A stretch of 64,000 bases of DNA, taken from Notospermus geniculatus. Lineage: Eukaryota; Nemertea; Pilidiophora; Heteronemertea; Lineidae. The notes under the pieces were generated by a model. The model ran no database searches and was not told where the DNA came from. It worked only from the letters and a program-made list of their open reading frames with translations. Both the position numbers and the translations under genes were made by a program. Of the stretch, positions 46,871-59,916 are shown piece by piece. Every line of letters starts with the position of its first letter. Position 1 is the stretch's first letter. The DNA lies in contig NMRB01000013.1 in the NCBI GenBank assembly GCA_002633025.1, positions 495,240-559,239 on the forward strand. The letters run 5' to 3'.

Positions 46871-48384
46871 CACTGTTAGAAATTTTGTCGATAAAATTAC
46901 AGAAAAGTGCCTGCAGCAGAGTCCCCAGCACTTTCTGTATATTTACAGGTGAAGTTACAAATACAGAAATCTGTAACTGCCCTCATCAGACCCCTGTAAA
47001 AACACAGAAGTACTGGGGACTCTGCTGCAGGCACTTTCTGTAAATTTATAGGTGGTACCATTTTAGCACAAAATTGCTTCCTGTAAAAACACAGAAATGC
47101 TGGGGACTCTGCTGCAGGCACTTTCTGTAAATTTATAGATGGTACCATTTCAGCACAAAATTGCGTCCTGTAAAAAAGAGAAATGCTGGGGACTCTGCTG
47201 CAGCATCCTCCCACAGCAGGGGTTTTTACCTCGCTCCTCTTCATCCGCTCACACAAACCCCTGCTGAAATACAACAGCCAGTGAATGTGATGTGGCTGTT
47301 CCATACTCCAGTTTTGCACTCCCTGTATCTTAAGGGTAACTTGGAGAAGTACAGTTTCCTGGTTTTACCCAGTTTGGTTTTAAAGTTTTGTGCTTTACAA
47401 ATCACTTACATCTTTCAAAAATTGACTGAATTTTATCACAGAGGTTCTTCCTGTGTATAGGAAAGATTCTTATTATTTTTGATTGTTACTATGAGTCATA
47501 ATTATTTAATATTGACACCCTGAAAATGCTGCATTCTGATTGGGCAATGGTTTTCTGACCGCCTCTGCTTGCCTGGGAGGCCCAATTTCAGCAGGGCTTT
47601 GTGTGGAGTGTATAAGGGGAACGAGACCAAAGCCCTGCTGTGGGAGGATGCTGCTGCAGGCACTTTCTGTACATTTATAAGTGGTACCATTTCAGCACAA
47701 AATTGCTTCCTGTAAATTTAGAATAGTCTCTTTTAAGAACACGAACTCCAGAAATTGTCATAAATGTACAGGAAAAAGAATGTATCCTGTATTTTAACGT
47801 GAATTCTGTAAATGACTTTACAAAAAAATCCATTATTATCATTTACGAACAGTTTCTGTAAAAAGACCTTACAAAAAAATCCATTTTTATCATTTACGAA
47901 CAGTTTCTGTAAAAAGACCTTACAAAAAATTCCATTATTATCATTTACAAACAGTTTCTGTAAAAGGACTTTACAAAAAAATCCATTATTTTCATTTACG
48001 GACAGTTTCTGTTGAAACAGAGAGTTTCTGTAAATTTAGAACAATCTCCGTAGAAGAACAGCGGCCTTATATTTAAAGACAGATGTTGTAAAAATATAGA
48101 AATTCACTATTAAGAATTCTAAGGAGATCTGTATTTATTTTAATAAAGTTCAGTACTTTTACAATATGTTTCGTTTTAAGAACAGGAACTACAGAAATTG
48201 TCGCAAATTTACAGGAAAAAAGAATGTATCCTGTATTTTAACATGTGAATTCTGTAAATGACAGGGAAAATATGTTTTAAGAAGGACTTTGCTGTAAAAT
48301 AACAAAAAAAAGTCCCATTATTATCATTTACGAACTGATTCTGTAAAAACATTTCTGTAAAATCTACTGTTTTTTCTAACAGTG
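46871..48384. mobile_element. 1.5-kb non-autonomous element, CACTGTTAGAAA ends
   Basis: The inverted termini are CACTGTTAGAAA and TTTCTAACAGTG. Inside are several copies of an approximately 80-bp unit with GGGGACTCTGCTGCAGGCAC (46910-47210, 47640-47715), and a 51-bp minisatellite at 47813-48011. The minus-strand frame at 46897-47319 only reads the repeats. No transposase is visible. Confidence 0.65.
47813..48011 (+). repeat. Minisatellite, four units of about 51 bp
   Basis: Each unit contains TTACAAAAAAATCCATTATT, ATCATTTACGAACAGTTTCT and GTAAAAAGAC. Because the unit is a multiple of 3, one frame gives a 17-residue repeat (L-Q-K-N-P-L-L-S-F-T-N-S-F-C-K-K-T), but there is no sign that it is translated. 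Confidence 0.8.
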
Positions 48385-49595
48385 TGGTTGGACCAATAAG
48401 ATGGCATCTGGAGTCGCACTAAGAATCTTCTTTGTACGGTTCTGCTAGTTTCACCTTCTTTGGCAGAATTACCAGAGCAAGATACATCCGCTGCTGCTAA
48501 AAGGCAACAAAGTCTTGATGAAATTAAGACGAACTGATGTATCCATTTCCATTTGGACCCATTTTCCTTTCTTTCTTTTTTCATCCCTAATAGCAGTGTG
48601 AATACGAAGCGGTCACTTTTGACACTTTGTAAAGATGCATTACCTGTCGGCAACATTACTGTGGGGCAAGAGAGCAAATCGTAAGGAATTGTCAACAGAA
48701 TACGCTAGACGAGAAAGGATGACAGACCGCACGAGCGGGGTAGATTTACCGAAGTCGATAAAAGGAATCGATGTGCGAAAATGAGAAGTGATCGTGATAC
48801 TATAAAGAAAGGAGGTACATGACGAACGATCGAGGAACAACAGATCAGGTTAGGTCGAACACCTATGACTCTGTTGTCAGAATACATGTGCCATACACAG
48901 CTACATGCAATTAACATCTTTTGAGTTTGAGAAACTCACAACATGTGGACGTACACATAAAGAATGACTGGATGACAGACGTAGATGTATTCAAAAATTG
49001 CTTACGAGAAAGCCGACGTTGTGTGCCTGAGAACCCGTATGCTTGCCAACATCGTGGTAACAACTGGAAATGCGTCTATCAGCAATCCATCGCGGACCTT
49101 TCTGGCAAACATAACCTGATCAATCAATCTAATAGCATCGGATGTTACAAAAGGAAATTTTCTGATGAACGATAAAATGGACAGTTGCTTTTGACGTTTT
49201 GACATCGAAAAAGAACATCACAACAGGGATTATATTTGTTGGTCTGAAACGTCAAAAGCAAATACGTCTCGTAATTGATCTTCTGTCTGCAAACAAAGTG
49301 ATCTGTCGCGTTGCCTGATTAACACGTCTGATGCAGTCCCTTGTCTGCTGCGAGGTAACCAACAGGTCAATGGTTGGCCAAGCCACTCCTCAATATTCTG
49401 AGATGTCCAGGAAACTGACGTGATAAGAACATCAACGACCGGATTGCCGTAGATCGAAGGTGCAATTAAGTATTCTCCCCTGAAAATGCACAAAGGCGTG
49501 AAATTGTGGTGAAGCCAGATAGCCTTTTCCTTGGAAGAAACACTCAACAATCGCAAACTGGCTGAGAATGAGAGAGTAAATTAGTGAGTTTTTAC
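48385..49595. other. Non-coding stretch, no gene identified
   Basis: The longest frame (minus strand, 49230-49556, 108 codons) has no recognised domain. Confidence 0.35.
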
Positions 49596-49871
49596 AACGG
49601 ACCAGTTAGGCCTACGACAAAGTGTAGCGATGGCTCACTATTGTTCGAGAATGGAAGGAACCAGCGCTAGAATTACGGAGGTATTAATAGAAAACAAACG
49701 ATAAACGTAAGCGTTAACGACAACGTTACTTTTGTACCGAAAATGCAACATAAAATCTGGTTAACGTGTAGTATGAAAAATAACGTTGTCGTAAACGTAA
49801 AGTTTGCGTTTATCGTTTGATTTCTAAACCTCTCTATTGTCGTAGCCTAACCGGCCCGTTGCGAAAACTCA
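49584..49871. mobile_element. Fold-back element, GTGAGTTTT..CAACGG.CC ends
   Basis: GTGAGTTTTTACAACGGACC and GGCCTACGACAA at the left pair with TTGTCGTAGCCTAACCGG and CCGTTGCGAAAACTCAC at the right. Inner arms are AAACGATAAACG and GTAAACGTAAAGTTTGCG with complements. The second copy starts at 56053. Confidence 0.65.
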
Positions 49872-50431
49872 CAAGTCTGACAAGTCAATTACCGATGAAT
49901 CTATCACATCCAACCTAAAAGGAGTTAAAGCGACAGAACGATACGACGCAGTACTTGCAAATCGTGAAACTTTCATATGTGTCTAGATAACTGATGAGCG
50001 GACTTGGCGGAATTTGAAAGAAAGTGTGTCAGGCCATGATAAACTGCAAGACCAGGCCATGATAAACTGCAAGACCAGCAACAACAAAGACCGCAATGTG
50101 ACAAAAGATGCAGCATTCGAGTCTGCAGAAAGCTGTCAGATCCCTAGAGAACCGATGACCAAAAAAGGGCAACAGAGACCAACGAGTGAATGCCACAAAG
50201 AACTGTGCGTCTGGAACAGCCGTCAGTGTATGGAGTTGTGGCCGATGCATTTCATATTCACGTAGGAGAGAGCCAAGATGTGGCTTTCATCACTTTCCTT
50301 GTTTTACGAGCTAAATGGGTGGTTAGCTGAAATACGCGGGGTTTTGCAAGCTATAAAGAGCTTCGTAAGTAACGAAGCAGGTGCAAGATCGCGTTGAGAT
50401 GCAACCACATCGACCCGATGAAATAGCTCAC

Positions 50432-50815
50432 CGTCTACTTTGTAAAAACAAACAGTAATTCTTATGAGCACGAAGAGGTTAATCACGAGGCACTTCGATA
50501 GGGGATTGCGCAGTCTTCCGTGCTGCCGACGATACAGGGAGGCTTCAATCAACTTAAAGAATGTAAATGACTTAAACAGTTTTCCGACTGGAATGTCAAC
50601 TCCAATCATGACTCCAGAGGATTGCAGCTCCAACGCGGCCTCCTCGGATACTTTCAACATCACTTGGATCAAAACTCCAGGGCGACAGACAGCAACCAAC
50701 AGCCACACTGAATGCTGATACGGCCGTGACCGATTCGTTAATGGCGACCGATCGAGAAACCCTGTGATCCGAGCTAATTGGACAAGACACCAGTGTTTGT
50801 ACGGTAACCATTGGA
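50432..50815 (-). CDS. Possible exon of unknown protein (speculative)
   Basis: On the minus strand, a TTCTCATCAG acceptor and a GACG|GTGAGC donor bound 384 nt that are open in one frame, phase 1 at both ends. The second copy (about 57031-57414) is open too, with a 6-nt in-frame indel. The peptide is partly hydrophobic (V-W-L-L-V-A-V-C-R-P-G-V-L-I-Q-V-M-L) and then charged. No family is recognised. Since the copies are nearly identical, an open frame in both is weak evidence. Confidence 0.15.
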
Positions 50816-51047
50816 CTGATGAGAACATGACTCCCTCCACATTCAATTAATATCGAAATAGTCCAAAGTCAGATGTGTGTAATCACAAAGATGCTGATCT
50901 CAAAAGTGTTCAAGTCCGATCCGCCTATGAATAAGCACTGAAGGCTATGATTTGAAGGAGGCCCGTCAATATGCTGTGGAATACTATGGAACTGTGAAAT
51001 GCATAAAGCTGTTGTGAGAGAAGTAGTACGACTGCAACGAATTCTGG

Positions 51048-51114
51048 GGTTTTTTTTGTTTTTTGTTTTTTTATTATTTATTTATTAGCTTAACGAGGGA
51101 CCTAAACAGTCACA
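51048..51114 (-). mobile_element. 67-bp retroposed poly(A) fragment, one copy only
   Basis: GAATTCTGG is duplicated at 51039-51047 and 51115-51123 around a T-rich run (an A tail on the minus strand) and about 30 bp of unknown sequence. The other copy (57629) has one GAATTCTGG and no insert. This fits a 5'-truncated LINE-driven insertion. Confidence 0.65.
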
Positions 51115-51400
51115 GAATTCTGGTTAATCTTGCAACCTTCCACACTGCTCCGCGTTGGAAAGCAAATCTTCGAGAGTGACTGGTCCCTTCATCAAGCCAA
51201 GCAAGAATGCCAAAAGCAGTACTCATATACATGTACTAACATCTACATGTATAATCAATAGGGGGATTAAACAGAGAAGCTATAAAGAAACAATTACCTA
51301 ATTGAAAGGAATCAATGACCAGTAAAGTCTGCTTTTAACACAAGGATTAGGTTGAAGGGCACAGATCCAGTGTTGTTTGTAATTTTTTTTACCTCTGGGA

Positions 51401-51482
51401 TCTCTACTAGAAAGTGCCTGAGGAAGACCCCGGTTGGGGTCGAAAATTTGCAAAATTCGGAGACGACTTTATACGTATTTTA
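51401..51482 (+). repeat. Single unit of the GACCCC..GGGGTC retroposon
   Basis: CTGAGGAAGACCCCGGTTGG and GGTCGAAAATTTGCAAAATT match the retroposon tail at 23412 and 63340. The second duplicate has lost 12 bp of the hairpin stem (near 57940). Confidence 0.6.
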
Positions 51483-54400
51483 TCGTGATGAGTTGTATTG
51501 GAAGAATGATGAGGGGGCGGCACAAAATGTTTAACGATCATGTTACAAGGTGTAAAGGACTTTTCTTTTACGTGATGAGAGATTTGCTTGAGAGGCAGCC
51601 TCATGTCCTATTCGAATACCTTTTCTTTTCACTGGTATCACGTTCTGATAGACCACCACAAGTTTTGTATACAAATCCAGCCGATTGCTGATGAAACCTC
51701 TACGAGGGTAGATTGATAGTTGGGAAAAAACAATTTCAAGAGGTCGCACCTGTCGAGGACATATAGACAGGCAATTTGAAAATAACGAGGATACATTAAG
51801 AAATCTTTTAACTGCCGAATACATTTGCGGTAGCCATTGTCCCAATGATTAGTAAGCCAAACGAATGAAATAGCAGCTTGCGACGGTATGAAAAACCCAT
51901 GCGACGGTATAGCTTTACGAAAATACAAGTTTTTTTTATGGCACTTTCCAATGATGATCATGGAGGTAAGTGACAGTATAGGAAATTCAAACTGATGAAC
52001 AGGTGAATGATTCATACGTGATTTAATCAGGAGACGAGATATGTGGAATAGAAAAACATTATTAGCAATGACTGAGAAGACTGACGATGTGAATGGAGGA
52101 CGGCCGTGCTAAATCAAGTTTTTTTTCATTTTTTCTACCGAGTACACGAAAAAAAACTTGCAAAACGGTGATGTGAGCGAAGGAGCATTGATTGCAGCAG
52201 ACAACTTCTTTAGGATCTTCATTGGATTGAAAACCAACAAGTTGCAGTCAACTGTTGGCAAGAAATCGGCGTACATGTACCTGTACATGTACAGGCAGAG
52301 TTGCATAGGGCTGAACAGTTAATCAGTCTTCAGCATTTAGCATTCACGAACTGTAGGCCCATCAAGTAAACGCGAAAGACTTACGTCTCTGAAACATTTC
52401 ATTATTTCGCAGTATTAGTTACCAGCACGTTGTGTTCCCTCCACCCAACAGGCCTAATGACATCAACCAGCGTCATCACCAGTATAGGTCGTGTAACAGT
52501 TGACGAATGCATGAAGTTTTTCCCCGGCCATAAACAAGAAGTCTCTGCTTCAATAAACCAAACAACATCGATACAGTAGGTCGAATAGATGGGCACCTAC
52601 CTCTTAACTAACGCGCAACTCTATCGTGATACCACAAGGATTCTCAAATTCTTTGAAACCTGAGTTCGACGCATCCGTGCACCACAATATCTTCTGTGTC
52701 TTAATTTTTCCCAGGATTTTCAAACCGAATCTGCATCTGATCACTTCTCAACAAAATTTAATCCATTGAGTTGTCCGTCGGATAAACAACTGGGGACGTT
52801 ACAGCTCAGCGAGCGCCGATTTCTATATCAGAATCTCATACAGGATGATGTCAGGTGGTTGTGTCGACTGGTGTAGCATGTTGAGTTGCATACAGGCTTT
52901 AAGACGTTCATACATGTACTAAATGGTATTTAGCCTATTAGGGGACTGCGCGACAAGGTGCGGCGCGGCATTAACAATATTAGGGGCTAGACGAACATTT
53001 CAAAAATATTTTTGTTCCGCTTATCATTTCAACTTGGAATGGTCATTTTTTGCCGACAATGTGAAGCCGCGATGACAGGTAGAGACTATCATACTATAAC
53101 TTTGGGCATCGCAACAAATTTGGAATGATATACGATGTTTAACTAGAAAAACTCCATTTATAAGAATCGCCTTGTGAGTTCTAAGAAAACCCAAAAAAAC
53201 TCCCCGAGAGGGGTGGTTGAGTTGGAACGATAGGCTTTGCCTCCACCCAATCCACATACGGAATGTCCATGTAGGCGTACATGTAACAATGCATTTTATC
53301 GCGTAAAAGTCTTGTCATCCTTCTTTGCGTACAAACGTTGTCAATGAACTGCCCAAGGCTCAAATCATTTCCGCACACTATACATACACTGGCGACGACT
53401 TAAATCTTGAGGTGTAGAAATGACCCCAGCCACAAGGTAGACATGTAGCTCTGATAACTGTTGAAATGAACTCACCAGTTGGTCATCCTACTTGGACGGA
53501 GTCAGGAACACCGAAAGGTTTCGATGGATCGCATTTCAATTCTCGACCGGCTGTAGGTCTCGCTGTAAGTTTACAACGACGAGAAATCTGATGATATTTT
53601 CTATATTAAAAACTCGCCGCCGGTTATTTCATTTTAAATATAAAGTTCTCGTCTACGTCATATGTCGTAGCTTGCATGTCATAACTGGCCTCTTGCTGCC
53701 TAGATTGCATTGGAATGCATTAAAACTGTCACAGCGATTTGGCTGTCTCATCGAATAGCTGCCAATACAATTACTGTCAGCTCGGAATTTATTGCTAGAA
53801 TTCTGCACGGTCCCATTCGATCATTACTGTGAGTTATCAAGGTAATTGGGTATCTAAGAATTGCAATACGATTAGATTAATTTTCTCTTCATTTGCAATA
53901 AAATATTGTAGAAAATAATGCAATAACTTGAGTAAATGCAGCCAAAGAGAGTTGATAGTCCAAATATAGAATTATGATGATGATAAACATATGATAAAAG
54001 ACTATTTTGGTGGATGAGAGTTGGCTTGCCAGCGACAGGACACCTTCGTCAAGAAAGAAGTGAGGCTTTCCCATGGAAAAACATCAAAACAAACTGATAG
54101 AGCTGCAGGTGGCGCCCGAATTCCTGTGAGATTTTTATTGCGGGTCAAAAGTGTCTCAGCGAAATATTATCTATCACATTTCCCAATGTTCTCTAGCCTC
54201 CAAAAGACCACAACATGCGCGGCACTAATCGTAAAGACGGTGCCTGTTATAATGCTACTAAATTGAGCAACTTCGTGAAAAACCTGCTGTAACGATGAGC
54301 AGTGTTGACTAACCAGGCATCAATGTGTGCATCCTTCCGTCTGCAACAAGCTTTGACAATCGTTCATTCAGGCAGGTTTTTCTTGCTGTAAAATTGAATT

Positions 54401-55671
54401 TCAGCATCTTCAAACTGTTTATTCTATAATCCTAAGAAAAAACTAGCAGTTGTCGATAATCGTGCTCTTATTGCATGGATGCCTGAGTTACCTAGTGACG
54501 TCTTGTTTCAAAGAGGACGTCGGTTTATGATGCATGAGTACGTTCCGTCATGTCATTGTGTGAGCATAAAATCCTGCTAGTTACACAATATAAGAAAATC
54601 TTGCAATGATTTCAAGAACCCGCACGTCAAGTTTCGGCAGCCATTTGCTTGTCAGTTTAGACATGATATACATGTACGTAGACCGATCCGATCCTCTATT
54701 TTCTAACGTATCTCTTAAGTGCGAACCCGGAATGTAATCTATTGCAGTGGTCCCCAAAAAGTAATGTGTATGCATACATGTATGTATTATTCAACCACCT
54801 TGGTCAGAGTGAGCCGTGTTTTCAATGATAATGCATTAGCCTCGTTTTAACCACTGCGGGCTTGGTGTCGCAACCAAACGCGCTGAGTGTTTCCAAAAAT
54901 CGCGTCCACCATTTTGTTTCCCGCTTCGAGCATTCAGAGAGGCAGTGTGAAGTATGTGGGCGAGATGGATACTCAGTGGACCTATCCCAACCACGTTTTG
55001 TATTATTAGCGAAATATCCTGCGAAAAGTCAGTTGAAGAAAGCCTCCTGCTATAGTCTCACTCATTTCGACTCTTTCAGCTTGCTGTGAAGGCTGCACAC
55101 GAGGATGTACACGATGTACTGTACAGGTTGATGACAACGATGTACAGCTAGGTCATCTACCTGCTCGAAAAGTTGCGGTCCATATTAATGATAACCTGCG
55201 GCAGTCTAAGGTAAACCCATCGTACCAGTTCTGAACAAATAAAAACTTTCATTGCTTTCAGGAAATGGTTATGGCCTCAAAATAATGGTGTTCGCTGTTA
55301 CGTAGCATTTCTTATGAGATGCTTTAGTCACTGCGATGCTGGCGTAAACAAATTAAAGATACATGTGTATTCAGTGCTGACTACAGCCGACCTCGTAATT
55401 AACCTAGGCAAGCTCTGCAATCCTCATGCTTTACATGTCTGAAAACGTTATTAACCCTGACAGATTTTCTGTAACAATTGCAATTAGATATCCTTCATTG
55501 GAGAGGACATTTTTCTCACTTACGGCTACTCATACTTAATTGACTCCATTTCTCACGGCGTAAAATGCACTAGAGATCCATTTAGAATCGCCTCAAGATA
55601 CAGCCTATACGAAGACATTTCACTTGATGTCAGGTTTATGGCAAGCCATTTGTCCAGTTATTTCAAAAAAA

Positions 55672-55723
55672 ATTAAAAGAACCAGTTTCTTTTCATTAAA
55701 AAACTTGGTTCTTTTGACGAAGA
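55672..55723. repeat. Short hairpin, AAAAGAACCAGTTT arms
   Basis: AAAAGAACCAGTTTCTTTT at the left and AAACTTGGTTCTTTT at the right form a stem. A second copy is at 63019-63070. Confidence 0.5.
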
Positions 55724-56065
55724 ATCATGAAAACTTGTGATTTTTTTTGCAAAACGCATGCTTTTACCTCGTACTCATACAGTGTTACCGAAACTGCATT
55801 ACAAACGGCTACATTTGATGCTAGGGACGAGGTAGATCCAAAGAGAAGGCGAGCACAAATTTAAAATCGACACACAAAAGTATATAAAGTCAATTTCCAG
55901 AATATTTAGCAAATTTTCGACCCCAAGCGAGGTCTTCTTCAGGCTGGAACTTTACAATCTGAAACTCTAGAAAAGACCTCTAGAAGAGGTCTTTTCTAGA
56001 GTTTCAGATTGTAAATTTCCAGCCTGAAGAAGACCCCGCTTGGGGTCGAAANAACGGACCAGTTG

Positions 56066-56196
56066 GGCTGAGTTTACATCGAGGCACACGCGACGCTAAC
56101 ACGCAGGCGAACAAAGGTTTCATGGGGATGAATCCTTTGTGAAGCCATTGTTCGCCCGCGTGTTCGTGTCGCGTGTGCCTCGATGTAAACTCAGCC
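56066..56196. mobile_element. Fold-back MITE in second duplicate only
   Basis: GGCTGAGTTTACATCGAGGC and ACACGCGAC pair with the complement at 56158-56196. The flanks are TTG and TTA; the other copy reads CAGTTAGGCC (49603) with no element. Confidence 0.75.
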
Positions 56197-58544
56197 TTAG
56201 GCCTACGACAACGTGTAGCGATGGCTCACTATTGTTCGAGAATGGAAGGAACCAGCGCTAGAATTACGGAGGTATAGAAAACAAACGACAAACGTAAGCG
56301 TTAACGACAACGTTACTTTTGTACCGAAAATGCAACATAAAATCTGGTTAACGTGTAGTATGAAAAATAACGTTGTCGTAAACGTAAAGTTTACGTTTAT
56401 CGTTTGATTCCTAAACCTCCCTATTGTCGTAGGCTAACCGGCCCGTTGCGAAAACTCACAAGTCTGACAAGTCAATTACAGTTACCGATGAATCTATCAC
56501 ATCCAAACTAAAAGGAGTTAAAGCGACATAACGATACGACGCAGTACTTGCAAATCGTGAAACTTTCTTATGTGTCTAGATAACAGATGAGCGGACTTGG
56601 CGGAATTTGAAAGAAAGTGTGTCAGGCCATGATAAACTGCAAGACCAGGCCATGACAAACTGCAAGACCAGCAACAACAAAGACCGCAATGTGACAAAAG
56701 ATGCAGCATTCGAGTCTGCAGAAAGCTGTCAGATCCCTAGAGAACCGACGACCAAAAAAGGGCAACAGAGACCAACGAGTGAATGCCACAAAGAACTGTG
56801 CATCTGGAAGAGCCGTCAGTGTATGGAGTTGTGGCCGATGCATTTCATATTCACGTAGGAGAGAGCCAAGATGTGGCTTTCATCACTTTCCTTGTTTTAC
56901 GAGCTAAATGGGTGGTTAGCTGAAATACGCGGGGTTTTGCAAGCTATAAAGAGCTTCGTAAGTAACGAAGCAGGTGCAAGATCGCGTTGAGATGCAACCA
57001 CATCGACCCGATGAAATAGCTCACCGTCTACTTTGTAAAAACAAACAGTAAAAAGCTTTCTTATGAGCACGAAGAGGTTAATCACGAGGCACTTCGATAG
57101 GAGATTGCGCAGTCTTCCGTGCTGCCAACGATACAGGGAGGCTTCAATCAACTTAAAGAATGTAAATGACTTAAACAGTTTTCCGACTGGAATGTCAACT
57201 CCAATCATGACTCCAGAGGATTGCAGCTCCAACGCGGCCTCCTCGGATACTTTCAACATCACTTGGATCAAAACTCCAGGGCGACAGACAGCAACCAACA
57301 GCCACACTGAATGCTGATACGGCCGTGACCGATTCGTTAATGGGGACCGATCGAGAAACCCTGTGATCCGAGCTAATTGGACAAGACACCAGTGTTTGTA
57401 CGGTAACCATTGGACTGATGAGAACATGACTCCCTCCACATTCAATTAATATCGAAATAGTCCAAATCAGATGTGTGTAATCACAAATCTCGAAAGTGTT
57501 CAACTCCGATCCGCCTGAATAAGCACTGAAGGTTATGATTTGAAGGAGACCCGTCAATATGCTGTGGAATACTATGGAACTGTGAAATGCATAAAGCTGT
57601 TGTGAGAGAAGTAGTACGACTGCAACGAATTCTGGTAATAATCTTGCAACCTTCCACAGTGCTCCGCGTTGGAAAGCAAATCTTCGAGAGTGACTGGTCC
57701 CTTCATCAAGCCAAGCAAGAATGCCAAAAGCAGTACTCATATCATGTACTAACATCTGCATGTATAATCAATAGGGGGATTAAACAGAGAAACTATAAAG
57801 AAACAATTACCTAATTGAAAGGAATCAATGACCAGGAAAGTCTGATTTTAACACAATGATTAAGTTCAAGGGCACAGATCCAGTGTTGTATTGTAATTTT
57901 TTTACCTCTGGGATCTCTACTAGAAAGTGCCTGAGGAAGAGGTCGAAAATTTGCAAAATTCGGAGACGACTTTATACGTATTTTATCGTAATGAGTTGTA
58001 TTGGAAGAATGATGAGGGGGCGGCATAAAATGTTTCACGATCATGTTACAAGGTGTAAAGGACTTTTCTTTAACGTGATGAGAGATTTGCTTGAGAGGCA
58101 GCCTCATGTCCTATTCGAATACCTTTTCTTTTCACTGGTATCACGTTCTGATAGACCACCACAAGTTTTGTATACAAATCCAGCCGATTGCTGATGAAAC
58201 CTCTACGAGGGTGGATTGATAGTTGGGAAAAAACAATTTCAAGAGGTCGCACCTGTCGAGGACATATAGACAGGCAATTTGAAAATAACGAGGATACATT
58301 AAGAAATCTTTTAACTGCCGAATACATTTGCGGTAGCCATTGTCCCAATGATTAGAGTAAGCCAAACGAATGAAAAAGCAGCTTGCGACGGTATAGCTTT
58401 ACGAAATTACAAGTTTTTTATGGCGCTTTCCAGTGATGATCATGAAGGTAAGTGACAGTATAGGAAATTCAAACTGATGAACAGGTGAATGATTCATACG
58501 TGATTTAATCAGGAGACGAGATATGTGGAATAGAAAAACATCTA

Positions 58545-59140
58545 TACTATAATGGACGGTAGCCATGTTGGATTTTGTTATCAACCTGAGTTGACCTGTT
58601 ATCTGCTATACCTTGCTATGTAATGACTGTACACAGTTACGGTGAACCGGACTCTCTGCCCGATCTCCTCCTTAGTTAGGGCTTGAAGCCTACAAAGAGC
58701 GGCCTATGTGTACACTACAGTAGGAGGAGTGTGCCCTTACGGTATTTTGGTTTTAAATGAAGTGATTATTTGTATGAAAAAGAGAGAAAATCAGTAGTGT
58801 GGTGACCTGCGCTGCCATCTACAAGAACGGCAGTGACCTACTACCAACAGATACAGATACACGGTGGGACGCATGTGAACCCAGCTATCGTGAATCTGGG
58901 TCACCTTGGCATTAGCCTGGAGATTAGGCTGATTGTGTAATAAACCAGATGTGATGCTGCTGTTTAGAAAGTCAAAACTCCTCACTGCTCATGGATTTGA
59001 CGGTTAACGATTAATAAATTAATGAACTACCCCTCTCCAAATAAAGTCATCAATAAAGCAACAGACCCTCTACCACAGAATATTCTCGACAAACTAGCTC
59101 CCTCAAAATGTGCTCGCCACGGGTCAATATGCTAGTTATT
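58545..59140. other. About 0.6-kb insertion present in second duplicate only
   Basis: The first duplicate reads AAAACATTATTAGCAATGAC at about 52053. The second has about 590 extra bp before GCAATGAC. It holds no clear inverted ends and no long frame, but has two AATAAA motifs (about 59025-59060). Its nature is unknown. Confidence 0.6.
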
Positions 59141-59344
59141 TGCAATGACTGAGAAGACTGACGATGTAAATGAAGGACGGCCGTGCTAAATCAAGTTTTT
59201 TTTCATTTTTTCTACCGAGTACACGAAAAAAAACTTGCAAAAAGGTGATGTGAGCGAAGGAGCATTGATTGGAGCAGACAACTTCTTTAGGACCAATCTT
59301 CATTGGATTGAAAACCAACAGGTTGTAGTCAGTTGTTGGCAAGA

Positions 59345-59397
59345 AATCGGTGTACGTGTACATGAACATGTACGTGTACATGTACATGTACATGTAA
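59345..59397 (+). repeat. TACATG microsatellite, expanded in second duplicate
   Basis: GTACATGAACATGTACGTG and ACATGTACATGTACATG units; the first duplicate (52271-52293) is shorter. Confidence 0.75.
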
Positions 59398-59916
59398 AGG
59401 CAGAGTTGCATGCATAGGGCTAATTTAATAAAAGAACAGTTAATCATTCTTCAGCATTTAGCATTCACGAACTGTAGGCCCACCAAGTAAACGCGAAAGA
59501 CGTACATGTATACGTCTGAAACATTTCATTACATACAGTATTTCGCAGTAAGTTACCAGCACGTTGTGTTCCCTCCACCCGACAGGCCTAATGACATCAA
59601 CCAGCGTCATCACCAGTATAGGTCGTGTAACAGCTGACGAATGCATGAAGTTTTCCCCCGGCCATAAACAAGAAGTCTCTGCTTCAATAAACCAAACAAC
59701 ACCGATACATAGGTCGAATAGATGGGCACCTACCTCTTAACTAACGCGCAACTCTATCGTGATACCACAAGGATTCTCAAATTCTTTGAAACCTGAGTTC
59801 GACGCATCCGTGCACCACAATATCTTCTGTGTCTTAATTTTTCCCAGGATTTTCAAACCGAATTTGCATCTGATCACTTCTCAACAAAATTTAATCCATT
59901 GAGTTGTCCGTCGGAT

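Noticed and set aside
46897-47319. 140-codon minus-strand repeat protein
   Set aside because: It is a translation of the 80-bp repeats inside the CACTGTTAGAAA element.
47813-48011. CRISPR-like array
   Set aside because: The units are contiguous 51-bp tandem repeats without spacers, in eukaryotic DNA.
53889-55089. Frames identical in both large duplicates (for example 53889-54074 and 61236-61421)
   Set aside because: The DNA itself is almost identical there, so conservation of the frame carries no information.
57195-57761. 188-codon minus-strand frame with hydrophobic stretches
   Set aside because: It is broken by indels in the first duplicate, and no receptor motif could be confirmed.
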